DNA from: Micavibrio sp. UBA1672
GTDB taxonomy: Bacteria; Pseudomonadota; Alphaproteobacteria; Micavibrionales; Micavibrionaceae
Assembly (NCBI GenBank): GCA_002320665.1
Contig: DCKO01000112.1
Location: 1-15,864, forward strand
Length of the DNA stretch: 15,864 nt
Direction of reading: 5' to 3'
The position numbers and the translations under genes were made by a program. Numbering within the stretch: position 1 is the stretch's first letter; the number at the start of each line of letters is the position of its first letter. Below, piece after piece: positions 7,275-13,559 of the stretch. Below the pieces are notes generated by a model. The model was not told the origin of the DNA. It made no database searches and saw only the letters and a list, made by a program, of their open reading frames with translations.

Positions 7275-7526
7275 ATGACCAACCTCAAACACTGGACCGA
7301 AGAAGACAACGCCTTGCACGGAACGTTCAAATTCAAGAACTTCACGCAGGCTTTTGGCTTCCTCGCACAAGTGGCAATTTTGCAGGAAAAGCATAACCAC
7401 CATGCGGAAATCAAAAACATGTATAACCGCGTAGAGCTAACCTTAACCACCCATGATGCAGGCAACGCGGTCACAGAAAAAGACCATGTTTTGGCAAAGG
7501 CAATAGAGGGCTTACTGGATGAGTAG
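7275..7526 (+). CDS. Pterin-4a-carbinolamine dehydratase-like protein (short)
   Basis: An 83-residue protein of the PCD/DCoH family. Typical features are the opening W....N.LHGTFKFKNFTQAFGFL, the paired active-site histidines in KHNHHAEI (His42-His43), and TTHDAG at 58-63 followed by EKDHVLA. PCDs dehydrate 4a-hydroxytetrahydrobiopterin, recycling the cofactor of aromatic amino acid hydroxylases; many bacterial members instead act in molybdopterin or other pathways, or are of unknown role. At 83 residues it is shorter than the usual 95-110, lacking the N-terminal strand. No phenylalanine hydroxylase is nearby, and a PCD inside a suf operon is unexpected. Its stop overlaps the next start by 8 bp. 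Family membership is confident; substrate is not. Confidence 0.86.
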   Translation: MTNLKHWTEEDNALHGTFKFKNFTQAFGFLAQVAILQEKHNHHAEIKNMYNRVELTLTTHDAGNAVTEKDHVLAKAIEGLLDE

Positions 7527-7833
7527 TAATGATAACGAACAACTGGATAAATGGTTTCAATATGAACGCAGATTTTATTATGCCTTCTTAACATCTGCTG
7601 TTTGCTTATTATTTTTTCTGACTGTTTTTGGGGCTAAAGTACTTAATAAACATTTAGAAGAAAACAGAATTAATCGTATAAGTGAGCGTTCTGCAAACTT
7701 TAAAGATAATAATTCAAAAAAAGTTGAATACAAAGAATATAGCCGTGAAGAAGATTTGAGATATTTAAAACCTTTGCCGGATTATATGCTGGAAGATATC
7801 TCACCCGATGAACTGGAATATTTAAAACCATAA
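7519..7833 (+). CDS. Single-span membrane protein, unknown function
   Basis: A 104-residue protein overlapping the PCD-like gene by 8 bp. A charged N-terminus (about 1-19) leads to one hydrophobic span (about 20-40), then a long hydrophilic acidic/basic tail. The tail ends with two related motifs, RYLKPLPDY and EYLKP, encoded by a repeated 12-bp stretch (atatttaaaacc). The gene is markedly AT-rich. It looks like a bitopic inner-membrane protein with a soluble C-terminal domain. No family was recognised, and the evidence for a real gene is the coupling overlap and coding-like composition. Confidence 0.6.
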   Translation: MSSNDNEQLDKWFQYERRFYYAFLTSAVCLLFFLTVFGAKVLNKHLEENRINRISERSANFKDNNSKKVEYKEYSREEDLRYLKPLPDYMLEDISPDELEYLKP

Positions 7834-7884
7834 ATTTATGATAAAAATAAGAAAGACAACAATTATCAATAAAAAGACAAAAAT

Positions 7885-8268
7885 ATGACTATAGATTACT
7901 TGAATACTGACCCGTTTTTACTGTTTTTCGGATGTTTTTACATCGTGCTGGGGCTTTCAGCATGGCTTGCGCAAAAACCATGGGATGAGTTTATTGACCT
8001 TTTCATCGAGCATGATGCTATCAGTTTGATTATGGGGGTTTTTACGCTCCCCATAGCATTGTTTATTATCTTTTTTTACAATAATTGGGAAAGTTTGGGC
8101 GCTACCATTTTAATGGTGATTGGATATCTGGCATTGCTTAAGGCAATAATATTATTGCTTTATCCTACGATGGTTCAAAATTTTGTCAAAAAGAAGTTTG
8201 TACGCAAATGGTTTTGGCTGGATGGGATTTCAGGAATCATTCTGGGTATGGGTATGTTGATTTTATAA
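7885..8268 (+). CDS. Small four-span membrane protein, unknown function
   Basis: A 127-residue, strongly hydrophobic protein with about four spans (near 10-28, 45-65, 71-93 and 112-127). A basic loop (VKKKFVRKWFW) precedes the last span and there is a glycine-rich end (GISGIILGMGMLIL). It is AT-rich, unlike sufC, which starts 21 bp downstream. The 51-bp gap before it is A-rich with no clear Shine-Dalgarno site or promoter. I do not recognise the family. It is the last of the five small genes placed between sufB and sufC. Confidence 0.65.
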   Translation: MTIDYLNTDPFLLFFGCFYIVLGLSAWLAQKPWDEFIDLFIEHDAISLIMGVFTLPIALFIIFFYNNWESLGATILMVIGYLALLKAIILLLYPTMVQNFVKKKFVRKWFWLDGISGIILGMGMLIL

Positions 8269-8289
8269 GGAGAGTAAAGGCTAATACAA

Positions 8290-9054
8290 ATGATAGAAAT
8301 TAAAGATTTACACACATCTATCGAAACGGATGACGGCGACAAAGAAATTCTTAAAGGCGTAAGCCTTGATATCCCCGCCGGAGAAGTCCACGCAATTATG
8401 GGTCCGAACGGCGCAGGCAAATCAACCTTGTCTTATGTGCTGGCAGGACGTGAAGATTACGAAGTGACCAAAGGCTCAGTCACGCTGGATGGACAAGACC
8501 TTCTGGAACTTGAACCCGAAGAACGCGCCGCGGCTGGTCTGTTCCTTGCCTTCCAATATCCGGTTGAAATTCCCGGCGTGAATATGAGCACCTTCCTGAA
8601 AACCTCCATCAACGCGATCCGTAAGCAGCGCGGCGAAGAGGAACTGGACGCTTTGGGGATGCTCAAGCTTATCAAGGCCAAAACCAAGGAACTTGGCATT
8701 TCCGAAGATATGATGAAGCGCGCCGTGAATGTCGGCTTTTCCGGCGGCGAGAAAAAGCGTAACGAAGTCCTGCAAATGGCAATGCTCGAGCCAAAATTCT
8801 GCGTTTTGGACGAAACCGATAGCGGCCTAGATATTGATGCATTGCGCGTGGTGGCCGATGGGGTGAATGCACTGCGATCCCCTGAAAGATCTTTCCTCGT
8901 CATCACCCATTACCAACGCTTGCTGGATTACATCAAGCCCGATGTCGTGCATGTTCTCGCACACGGCAAAATTGTAAAATCCGGTGGACCGGAACTCGCG
9001 CTAGAACTTGAAGAAAAAGGTTACGCCGAATTCATCAAGGAGGAGGCCGCTTAA
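8290..9054 (+). CDS. sufC: Fe-S assembly ATPase SufC
   Basis: A 254-residue ABC-type ATPase, full length for SufC, which binds SufB and SufD and powers conformational change in the SufBCD complex. Visible motifs are Walker A GPNGAGKST at 38-46, the SufC-type signature FSGGEKKRNE at 150-159, Walker B VLDETDSGLD with Asp174-Glu175, and the H-loop VITHYQR with His207. The stretch FLAFQYPVEIPGV is typical of SufC. AAGGAGAGTAAAGG upstream supplies the ribosome-binding site. Its stop codon abuts the sufD start with no spacing. It is cytosolic and has no membrane segment. Confidence 0.97.
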   Translation: MIEIKDLHTSIETDDGDKEILKGVSLDIPAGEVHAIMGPNGAGKSTLSYVLAGREDYEVTKGSVTLDGQDLLELEPEERAAAGLFLAFQYPVEIPGVNMSTFLKTSINAIRKQRGEEELDALGMLKLIKAKTKELGISEDMMKRAVNVGFSGGEKKRNEVLQMAMLEPKFCVLDETDSGLDIDALRVVADGVNALRSPERSFLVITHYQRLLDYIKPDVVHVLAHGKIVKSGGPELALELEEKGYAEFIKEEAA

Positions 9055-10017
9055 ATGTCCACAAGGCTATTTGATATAGACAACCTGCCAACACCCAAAG
9101 TCGAGGAATGGAAATATACCAACCTATCCCGCGGGCTTGGCGATTTGGCGGATATTGCACCCGAGCCGCCGGAGAAAAAACTTATCCACAAAATCCGTGG
9201 GCAAGTCTGTGAGCAGATTGAGGAAGTTGTGTGGACAGGTACGCCAAACACCCACCAGCAGCCACGTATAAAAATAATACTTGAGGACGGGGCGCAGGCA
9301 ACCGTTATCGAACGCCACACCGGCGAGGGTGCGTATTGGAAAAACATGGCCACCGAAATCGAGCTTGGCGCAAATGCACGCCTCAATCATATCCGCATTC
9401 AAGAGGACAGCCTTGAAGCCGTGCAAACCAATATGGTCCATGTCACGATGGAGCGCGATAGCTACCTGAACAGTTTTAGCCTTAATCTCGGCGGCAAGAT
9501 GACGCGCCACGATATTCATGCGGTGCTAAACGGCCCGAATATTGATTGCTCGTTTAACGGGGTGAATTTGCTCTCCGGCAATCAACACGGCGATACAACC
9601 ATCCTTATGGAACATGTGGCCGAGCAATGCCTCTCGAACCAGTTCTACCGCACGATTTTAAACGATGCCGCCCGCGGCGTGTTTCAAGGCAAAGTCCATG
9701 TTCACCAAAGCGCACAAAAAACCGATGGTTATCAGCTTTCCAATACGATTTTGCTCTCGCCTCGGTGCGAGATGGACACGAAGCCCGAGCTTGAGATCTA
9801 CGCAGATGATGTGAAATGCTCCCACGGCGCAACCACTGGCCAGCTTGACGAAGAGCCACTCTTTTACTTGCGCTCTCGTGGCCTTAGCGCGCCCGAGGCC
9901 CGCATGCTCCTGATGCAGGCTTTTGTGGATGAGGTGGTGGATAAAATCGCGGATGAAACCACCCGTGGCGAAATACATGAAAAGGCAAGCTTATGGCTGA
10001 AACAGCAACTATCATAA
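9055..10017 (+). CDS. sufD: Fe-S cluster assembly protein SufD (short form)
   Basis: A 320-residue SufD, partner of SufB in the SufBC2D scaffold. The C-terminal core is clear: YADDVKCSHGATTGQL carries Cys255 and His257, in the region of SufD residues implicated in cluster formation, followed by FYLRSRGLSAPEARMLL. The protein begins near the PKVEEWKYTNL motif that in E. coli SufD (about 420 residues) follows a longer N-terminal helical region, so that region is largely missing. Short SufD forms occur in other bacteria, and the zero-gap start after sufC supports this start. The TAA at 10015-10017 touches the first base of the palindromic repeat, and the last 25 bp overlap the DUF559 gene. Confidence 0.93.
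   Translation: MSTRLFDIDNLPTPKVEEWKYTNLSRGLGDLADIAPEPPEKKLIHKIRGQVCEQIEEVVWTGTPNTHQQPRIKIILEDGAQATVIERHTGEGAYWKNMATEIELGANARLNHIRIQEDSLEAVQTNMVHVTMERDSYLNSFSLNLGGKMTRHDIHAVLNGPNIDCSFNGVNLLSGNQHGDTTILMEHVAEQCLSNQFYRTILNDAARGVFQGKVHVHQSAQKTDGYQLSNTILLSPRCEMDTKPELEIYADDVKCSHGATTGQLDEEPLFYLRSRGLSAPEARMLLMQAFVDEVVDKIADETTRGEIHEKASLWLKQQLS
9984..9992 (+). promoter_or_regulatory. Ribosome-binding site deciding the DUF559 gene start
   Basis: AAAAGG, ending at 9985 inside sufD, lies 7 nt before the ATG at 9993. It supports a start inside sufD and thus a protein whose first residues come from sufD and from the palindromic repeat. The only other in-frame Met (residue 43) would cut into the conserved domain. 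Confidence 0.5.
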
Positions 10018-10478
10018 ATCCCTCTCCCTTTGGGGAGAGGGAAGACGCGCAGCGTCAGGGTGAGGGGATAAAAAGAACCCGATCCGATACTAAGCGCGCC
10101 CGTTTTTTACGCAAAAATATGACAGATGCCGAAATCAAACTCTGGCAAAAATTAAAGCGCAGTCAGCTAGGCGTAGGGTTTCGCAGGCAATATTCTATAC
10201 CACCCTATATTGTGGATTTTTATTGTCCTGCCCAAAAGCTGATTATCGAAGTCGATGGCGGACAGCATAATGATAATCAAGCCGATCATAAACGCTCGGA
10301 GTTTCTGGAGGCCAAAGGCAACAAGATTCTGAGGTTTTGGAATAACGAAGTGCTGGATAATATTGAGGGTGTACTTGAAAAAATTTTGATTGAATTGCAA
10401 AAGCCCCTCTCCCTTAATCCCTCTCCCCACGGGGAGAGGGAAAGCGCGTCAGCGCAGGGTAAGGGGATAAAGGAGTAA
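9993..10478 (+). CDS. DUF559 (Vsr-like) endonuclease-domain protein bounded by palindromic repeats
   Basis: A 161-residue protein whose middle (about 33-135) is a DUF559 domain, related in fold to very-short-patch repair and other PD-(D/E)XK nucleases. It shows the family pattern RFLRKNMTDAEIKLWQKL at 37-54, then FRRQYSIPPYIVDFYC with Asp75 and LIIEVDGGQH with Glu86, Asp88 and His92. The N-terminal NPSPFGERE (9-17) and C-terminal NPSPHGERE (142-150) are encoded by two copies of the same 54-bp palindromic repeat, 399 bp apart and hence in the same frame. The gene overlaps sufD by 25 bp and the next gene starts 2 bp after it. It has no known role in Fe-S assembly; an inserted, possibly mobile unit is the likeliest explanation. 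Nuclease activity is inferred from family only. Confidence 0.88.
   Translation: MAETATIINPSPFGEREDAQRQGEGIKRTRSDTKRARFLRKNMTDAEIKLWQKLKRSQLGVGFRRQYSIPPYIVDFYCPAQKLIIEVDGGQHNDNQADHKRSEFLEAKGNKILRFWNNEVLDNIEGVLEKILIELQKPLSLNPSPHGERESASAQGKGIKE
10017..10070 (+). repeat. Palindromic double-hairpin repeat, copy A
   Basis: A 54-bp element made of two inverted repeats followed by a G-rich tail (agggtgaggggata). The first hairpin pairs ccctctccc with gggagaggg; the second pairs gacgc with gcgtc around gca. It starts at the last base of the sufD stop and encodes residues 9-26 of the DUF559 protein (NPSPFGERE...QGEGI). It is similar in design to REP-like or protein-coding palindromic elements of other proteobacteria. 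Confidence 0.85.
10416..10469 (+). repeat. Palindromic double-hairpin repeat, copy B
   Basis: The same length and direction as copy A. The first hairpin is a perfect 10-bp stem (ccctctcccc / ggggagaggg) with a 2-nt loop; the second pairs gcgc with gcgc around gtca. The tail reads agggtaaggggata. It encodes the end of the DUF559 protein (NPSPHGERE...QGKGI). A partial third start of the repeat (cccctctccc) lies just upstream at 10404-10413. Confidence 0.85.
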
Positions 10479-10480
10479 AA

Positions 10481-11236
10481 ATGGCTGAAAGAGCAGTTGA
10501 AATAGAAACACCATTTACTATTTGTGATTACGAAAAGATCAGGAATTTATCTGAGCTTGATGAATGGGTTCGATCTATCCTTGTTTCAATCAAAGAACAA
10601 GGAAAATACTATAAAACTTATGGTGCGAACCGTGACATAAAAAAGTTTTATGATGAAGCAATAGCGCTTCGACATTTTGCTAATTTCATACAATTGCCTA
10701 ATGCAAAATATAAATTAAATTATGATACCGATACCTGTGATGCTTGCATGTTTCATAAAGACAAAAAATATTTTGTAGAATTCGGTGCAGGGCTGGTGGA
10801 TGGCGAAAGTGATGCTATACAAAGGGAATATCTGGCAAATAATTTAGAAAATGTTTTATTTGCTCCTTTACTGGGCGAGTATAAGGCGGAAGGAAGTAAG
10901 CACAAAGGAAACAGAAGGGTTATTGCTCCTTCAATTGGCTCTCATTGCTTAATAGGTATAGAAAATGACACTTTTGATGCAATCAATAACATTGTTGAAA
11001 AGAAAAAGAATAATAAGCTATACGGCGATTTAAAGCCTATTATCATTGTCATAGGTTTTCATAAAAAATTTGATTGGGAAGAAGAAGATTTAAAGGCATT
11101 TCAAGATTTTTATGATGAAAAGGTTGAACCTTTTAACAGTAATAAAATGCAATTTACACTTATGGATTATTCTTTAGGACGTAAACCTGAAAGAATTTTT
11201 GTGAGTGATAATTTTGAAAGCTTTATAAATGACTAA
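10481..11236 (+). CDS. Unknown AT-rich protein between sufD and sufS
   Basis: A 251-residue soluble protein, strongly AT-rich compared with sufD and sufS on either side. It starts 2 bp after the DUF559 gene using AAAGGAG at 10469-10475, part of which continues the tail of repeat B. Its last 8 bp overlap the sufS start, so it is built into the operon. Visible features are the central YDTDTCDACMFHKDKKYFVEFG, which could be the D...E part of a PD-(D/E)XK-like fold, and a later IIIVIGFHKKFDWEEEDLKAFQDFY segment following a lysine-rich stretch, a layout also seen in some restriction-type nucleases. A catalytic Lys is not evident, so this is only a suggestion. No family is recognised. Its composition suggests it was acquired. 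Confidence 0.75.
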   Translation: MAERAVEIETPFTICDYEKIRNLSELDEWVRSILVSIKEQGKYYKTYGANRDIKKFYDEAIALRHFANFIQLPNAKYKLNYDTDTCDACMFHKDKKYFVEFGAGLVDGESDAIQREYLANNLENVLFAPLLGEYKAEGSKHKGNRRVIAPSIGSHCLIGIENDTFDAINNIVEKKKNNKLYGDLKPIIIVIGFHKKFDWEEEDLKAFQDFYDEKVEPFNSNKMQFTLMDYSLGRKPERIFVSDNFESFIND

Positions 11237-12461
11237 CCTCCAGTCACCATGGCGATCAGATTTCCCGATTTTGCAAACGCAAATGAACGGCAAGCCTTTG
11301 GCGTTTCTGGATAGCGGGGCGAGCGCTCAAAAACCGCAAGCCGTTATTGACGCCATGACTCAAGTCATGGAGCAGAACTATTCCAATATCCACCGCGGGC
11401 TGTATGCGGTTTCCCAAAAACTCACCGAGGATTTTGAAAATGTACGCAGTAAAGTCGCGGGGCTTATCGGCGCGCCAAGTGATAAGAACATTGTCTTTAC
11501 TCGCAACTCCACCGAGGGGATAAACCTTGTCGCGCAAAGCTGGGCGCGTAACAATTTACAAAAAGGCGATGAAATCATCATCACCGAAATGGAGCATCAC
11601 GCCAATATCGTGCCGTGGCAAATCTTGGCTGAACAAATCGGCGTGGTCATCAAAGTCATACCTTTTACACATGAAGTAACGCTCGACCTTGAAGCCTTCA
11701 AAGACCTGCTTTCCGATAAAACAAAACTGGTCGGCGTGGTTGAGATTTCCAATGCGCTCGGCACGATCAATCCGGTTGAGGACATCATCAAAACCTGCCG
11801 CGCCTTTAACCCAGAAATCAAAGTTCTGATTGACGGCTCGCAAGGAGTGGTCCACCGCAAAGTCAACGTCACCAAAATGGACGCCGATTTCTATATTTTC
11901 ACAGGCCATAAACTCTATGGGCCGAGCGGCATCGGCGTTCTGTACGGGAAATATGATCTGCTAGAGTCTATGCCCCCGTATCAGGGCGGTGGCGATATGA
12001 TCGAACGCGTGAGCTTTAACGGTACAACCTACCGCGAAGCGCCGTATAAATTCGAAGCCGGAACGCCTGCGATTGTGGAGGTAATCGGCCTCGGCGCAGC
12101 AATAGATTACGTGCAAAATATCGGCATGGATAAAATCGCAGCGCATGAAGCCGCGCTTTTGAACTACGCCATGCAGGAATTACAACAAATTGAGGGCTTT
12201 ACCCTCTATGGTGTATTAGATACTTCTAAAAAAGCCGGTATTATAAGCTTTACAATGGATGAAGCCCATAGCAGCGATATCGGCATGGTACTCAATCAAT
12301 GCGGTGTTGCTGTGCGGTCAGGGCATCATTGTTGTATGCCGCTTATGAGTGCGCTTGGTATAGATGGAACAACGCGTGCTTCATTGGGGCTTTATAATAA
12401 TAAGGATGATATAGACGCGTTTGTGGCTGGCCTTAAAAAAGTGCAGGATTTATTTGGATAG
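11229..12461 (+). CDS. sufS: Cysteine desulfurase SufS
   Basis: A 410-residue group II cysteine desulfurase (usual length about 405-415), a PLP enzyme that takes sulfur from cysteine for cluster assembly on SufBCD. The N-terminal YSNIHRGLYAVSQKLT and TRNSTEGINLVA are typical. The cofactor lysine is Lys228 in FTGHKLYGPSGIG. The persulfide cysteine is Cys368 in RSGHHCCMPLM; a second Cys directly follows, where Ala or Thr is more usual. The start overlaps the preceding gene by 8 bp and lacks a strong ribosome-binding site, suggesting translational coupling. Codon use becomes AT-richer after about 12190. No sufE is seen in the window, so the sulfur acceptor (SufE or SufU) must be encoded elsewhere or not be needed. 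Confidence 0.97.
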   Translation: MTNLQSPWRSDFPILQTQMNGKPLAFLDSGASAQKPQAVIDAMTQVMEQNYSNIHRGLYAVSQKLTEDFENVRSKVAGLIGAPSDKNIVFTRNSTEGINLVAQSWARNNLQKGDEIIITEMEHHANIVPWQILAEQIGVVIKVIPFTHEVTLDLEAFKDLLSDKTKLVGVVEISNALGTINPVEDIIKTCRAFNPEIKVLIDGSQGVVHRKVNVTKMDADFYIFTGHKLYGPSGIGVLYGKYDLLESMPPYQGGGDMIERVSFNGTTYREAPYKFEAGTPAIVEVIGLGAAIDYVQNIGMDKIAAHEAALLNYAMQELQQIEGFTLYGVLDTSKKAGIISFTMDEAHSSDIGMVLNQCGVAVRSGHHCCMPLMSALGIDGTTRASLGLYNNKDDIDAFVAGLKKVQDLFG

Positions 12462-12464
12462 ACC

Positions 12465-12869
12465 ATGAGTGAAGACACAGTAAAAGAACAGATCGAAGAA
12501 AATTACGATCATCTGACCGACCCGCCCCATATAGAAAAACCGGAAGGGGAAGACGTGTTGTGGCCTTTGATCAAGGCTGCGCTTAAGGAAATTTACGATC
12601 CTGAAATTCCGGTGAATATCTATGAGCTAGGTTTGATCTATAAGGTTGAAATTGCCGAGGAAGAACAAGGCGTGCGTGATGTCTCGGTCAAAATGTCTCT
12701 GACCTCGCCGGGTTGCCCGGTGGCTCAGGAAATGCCGGGCTGGGTGCAGGGCGCAATCCTGCCAATCGAGGGCGTGGGCGGCGTAGATGTCGAGATTATC
12801 TGGGAGCCGCAATGGAATCCCTCCATGATGGCCGAAACCGCCAAAATGCAGCTTAATATGTTTATGTGA
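12465..12869 (+). CDS. sufT: SUF-associated Fe-S assembly protein SufT (MIP18/DUF59 family)
   Basis: A 134-residue protein of the MIP18 (DUF59) family, in the SUF-associated subgroup. The family motif DPEIPVNIYELGLIY is at 45-59 and the conserved Cys84 lies in LTSPGCPV. The ending EIIWEPQWNPSMMAETAKMQLNM is typical of this subgroup. SufT proteins act in maturation or delivery of Fe-S clusters to target proteins, especially under high cluster demand. The acidic N-terminal extension (about 1-30) is common in SUF-linked members. It starts 3 bp after the sufS stop. Confidence 0.93.
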   Translation: MSEDTVKEQIEENYDHLTDPPHIEKPEGEDVLWPLIKAALKEIYDPEIPVNIYELGLIYKVEIAEEEQGVRDVSVKMSLTSPGCPVAQEMPGWVQGAILPIEGVGGVDVEIIWEPQWNPSMMAETAKMQLNMFM

Positions 12870-12881
12870 CTGGATTTTTTT

Positions 12882-13184
12882 ATGATTATGCCTTTTAAAA
12901 AGAATAAAGCATCTGGAGTGAATGTTCTCAAATTCACAAACAACGCTGACGAGCCTGTTAAGTTGATCTTAGAGCCATGGGCATCAGAATACAGAGTAGA
13001 TAAAGGGGTAACCCTTGATGTTGTGGTGGAAGCAGGTGCAAAAGTAGATCATAACGAAATTGATATAGATTATTATGATAGAACAATCGTTGTACATGCT
13101 TGGGCATCTCTTATGACAGTCTTATTAGATGGGCAGGAAGCAGAAGAAGGTTTTTCGGAAATTGAGGGATGGAAGGCTAATTAA
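12882..13184 (+). CDS. Small conserved beta-rich protein of unknown function
   Basis: A 100-residue hydrophilic protein between sufT and the A-type carrier gene. The body, about residues 12-85, looks beta-rich: FTNNADEPVKLILEPWASEYRV, then TLDVVVEAG and TIVVHAWASLMTVLLDG. This arrangement, with a conserved LEPW and a later AW/GW followed by a DG, occurs in small uncharacterised bacterial proteins I have seen, but no function is attached to them. Start could be the ATG at 12882 or at 12888, with little upstream ribosome-binding signal. AT-rich composition contrasts with sufT. No cysteines are present, so direct cluster binding is unlikely. Confidence 0.68.
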   Translation: MIMPFKKNKASGVNVLKFTNNADEPVKLILEPWASEYRVDKGVTLDVVVEAGAKVDHNEIDIDYYDRTIVVHAWASLMTVLLDGQEAEEGFSEIEGWKAN

Positions 13185-13185
13185 A

Positions 13186-13557
13186 ATGCAAACACCAATC
13201 AAAATCACGGAAAAAGCCGCCAAGCAGATCACAGCACTTATGGACAAAGCCCCGGAAGGCACACAAGGTGTACGCCTGACCATCAAGGCCACTGGCTGTT
13301 CGGGCAATAGCTATAAAATGGAATACGTCAAAGATAGCGATGACATAGCCAATGACGAGCAATTCGAGGAAAACGGCGCGGCGATCTATATCCCCAAAAT
13401 CTATTCATGGATGCTCTTCGGGACAACGATTGACTATATAACGGACGAGCTTGGCAATACGCGCTTTGACTTTATCAACCCCAATGAAATCGCTCGATGT
13501 GGTTGTGGCGAGAGTTTTCAGGTTGGTGGAGAGTTGCCGGATAAGAGTAAAATATAA
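13186..13557 (+). CDS. sufA: A-type Fe-S carrier protein (IscA/SufA/HesB family)
   Basis: A 123-residue A-type carrier that would receive clusters from SufBCD and pass them to apoproteins. The three family cysteines are present: Cys38 in TGCSGNSY, and Cys105 and Cys107 in RCGCGESF. Length fits the family, with a short C-terminal extension after the CGCGESF motif. An upstream in-frame start at 13129 would add 19 residues inside the preceding gene and is unlikely; MQTPIKITEKAAKQI from 13186 matches the usual beginning. GAAGG lies about 10 nt upstream. It is the last recognisable suf gene. The symbol sufA is by operon position; iscA or erpA naming is equally possible from sequence alone. Confidence 0.92.
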   Translation: MQTPIKITEKAAKQITALMDKAPEGTQGVRLTIKATGCSGNSYKMEYVKDSDDIANDEQFEENGAAIYIPKIYSWMLFGTTIDYITDELGNTRFDFINPNEIARCGCGESFQVGGELPDKSKI

Positions 13558-13559
13558 AC

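Larger units (their letters stand above)
10008..10480 (+). mobile_element. Putative repeat-bounded DUF559 unit inserted between sufD and the next gene
   Basis: The segment comprises palindromic repeat A, the DUF559 domain, and repeat B in direct orientation, all in one reading frame. It is bordered by a near-identical 15-bp stretch on each side (9993-10007 and 10481-10495, 14 of 15 bases equal by eye). No transposase, integrase or clear target-site duplication is present, so mobility is a hypothesis based on architecture and on its unusual place inside a suf operon. Confidence 0.35.

Noticed and set aside
6955..7278. Overlapping plus-strand open frames at 6727-6912 and 6955-7278
   Set aside because: They overlap better-supported genes in another frame, contain atypical Cys/His/Arg-rich peptides and lack ribosome-binding sites.
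10017..10469. CRISPR array or IS terminal inverted repeats
   Set aside because: There are only two copies, 399 bp apart, in direct rather than inverted orientation, with a protein-coding domain between and no cas or transposase gene.
13129..13185. Longer A-type carrier starting at 13129
   Set aside because: The added segment is very basic, overlaps the preceding gene and is not found in the family's usual N-terminus.
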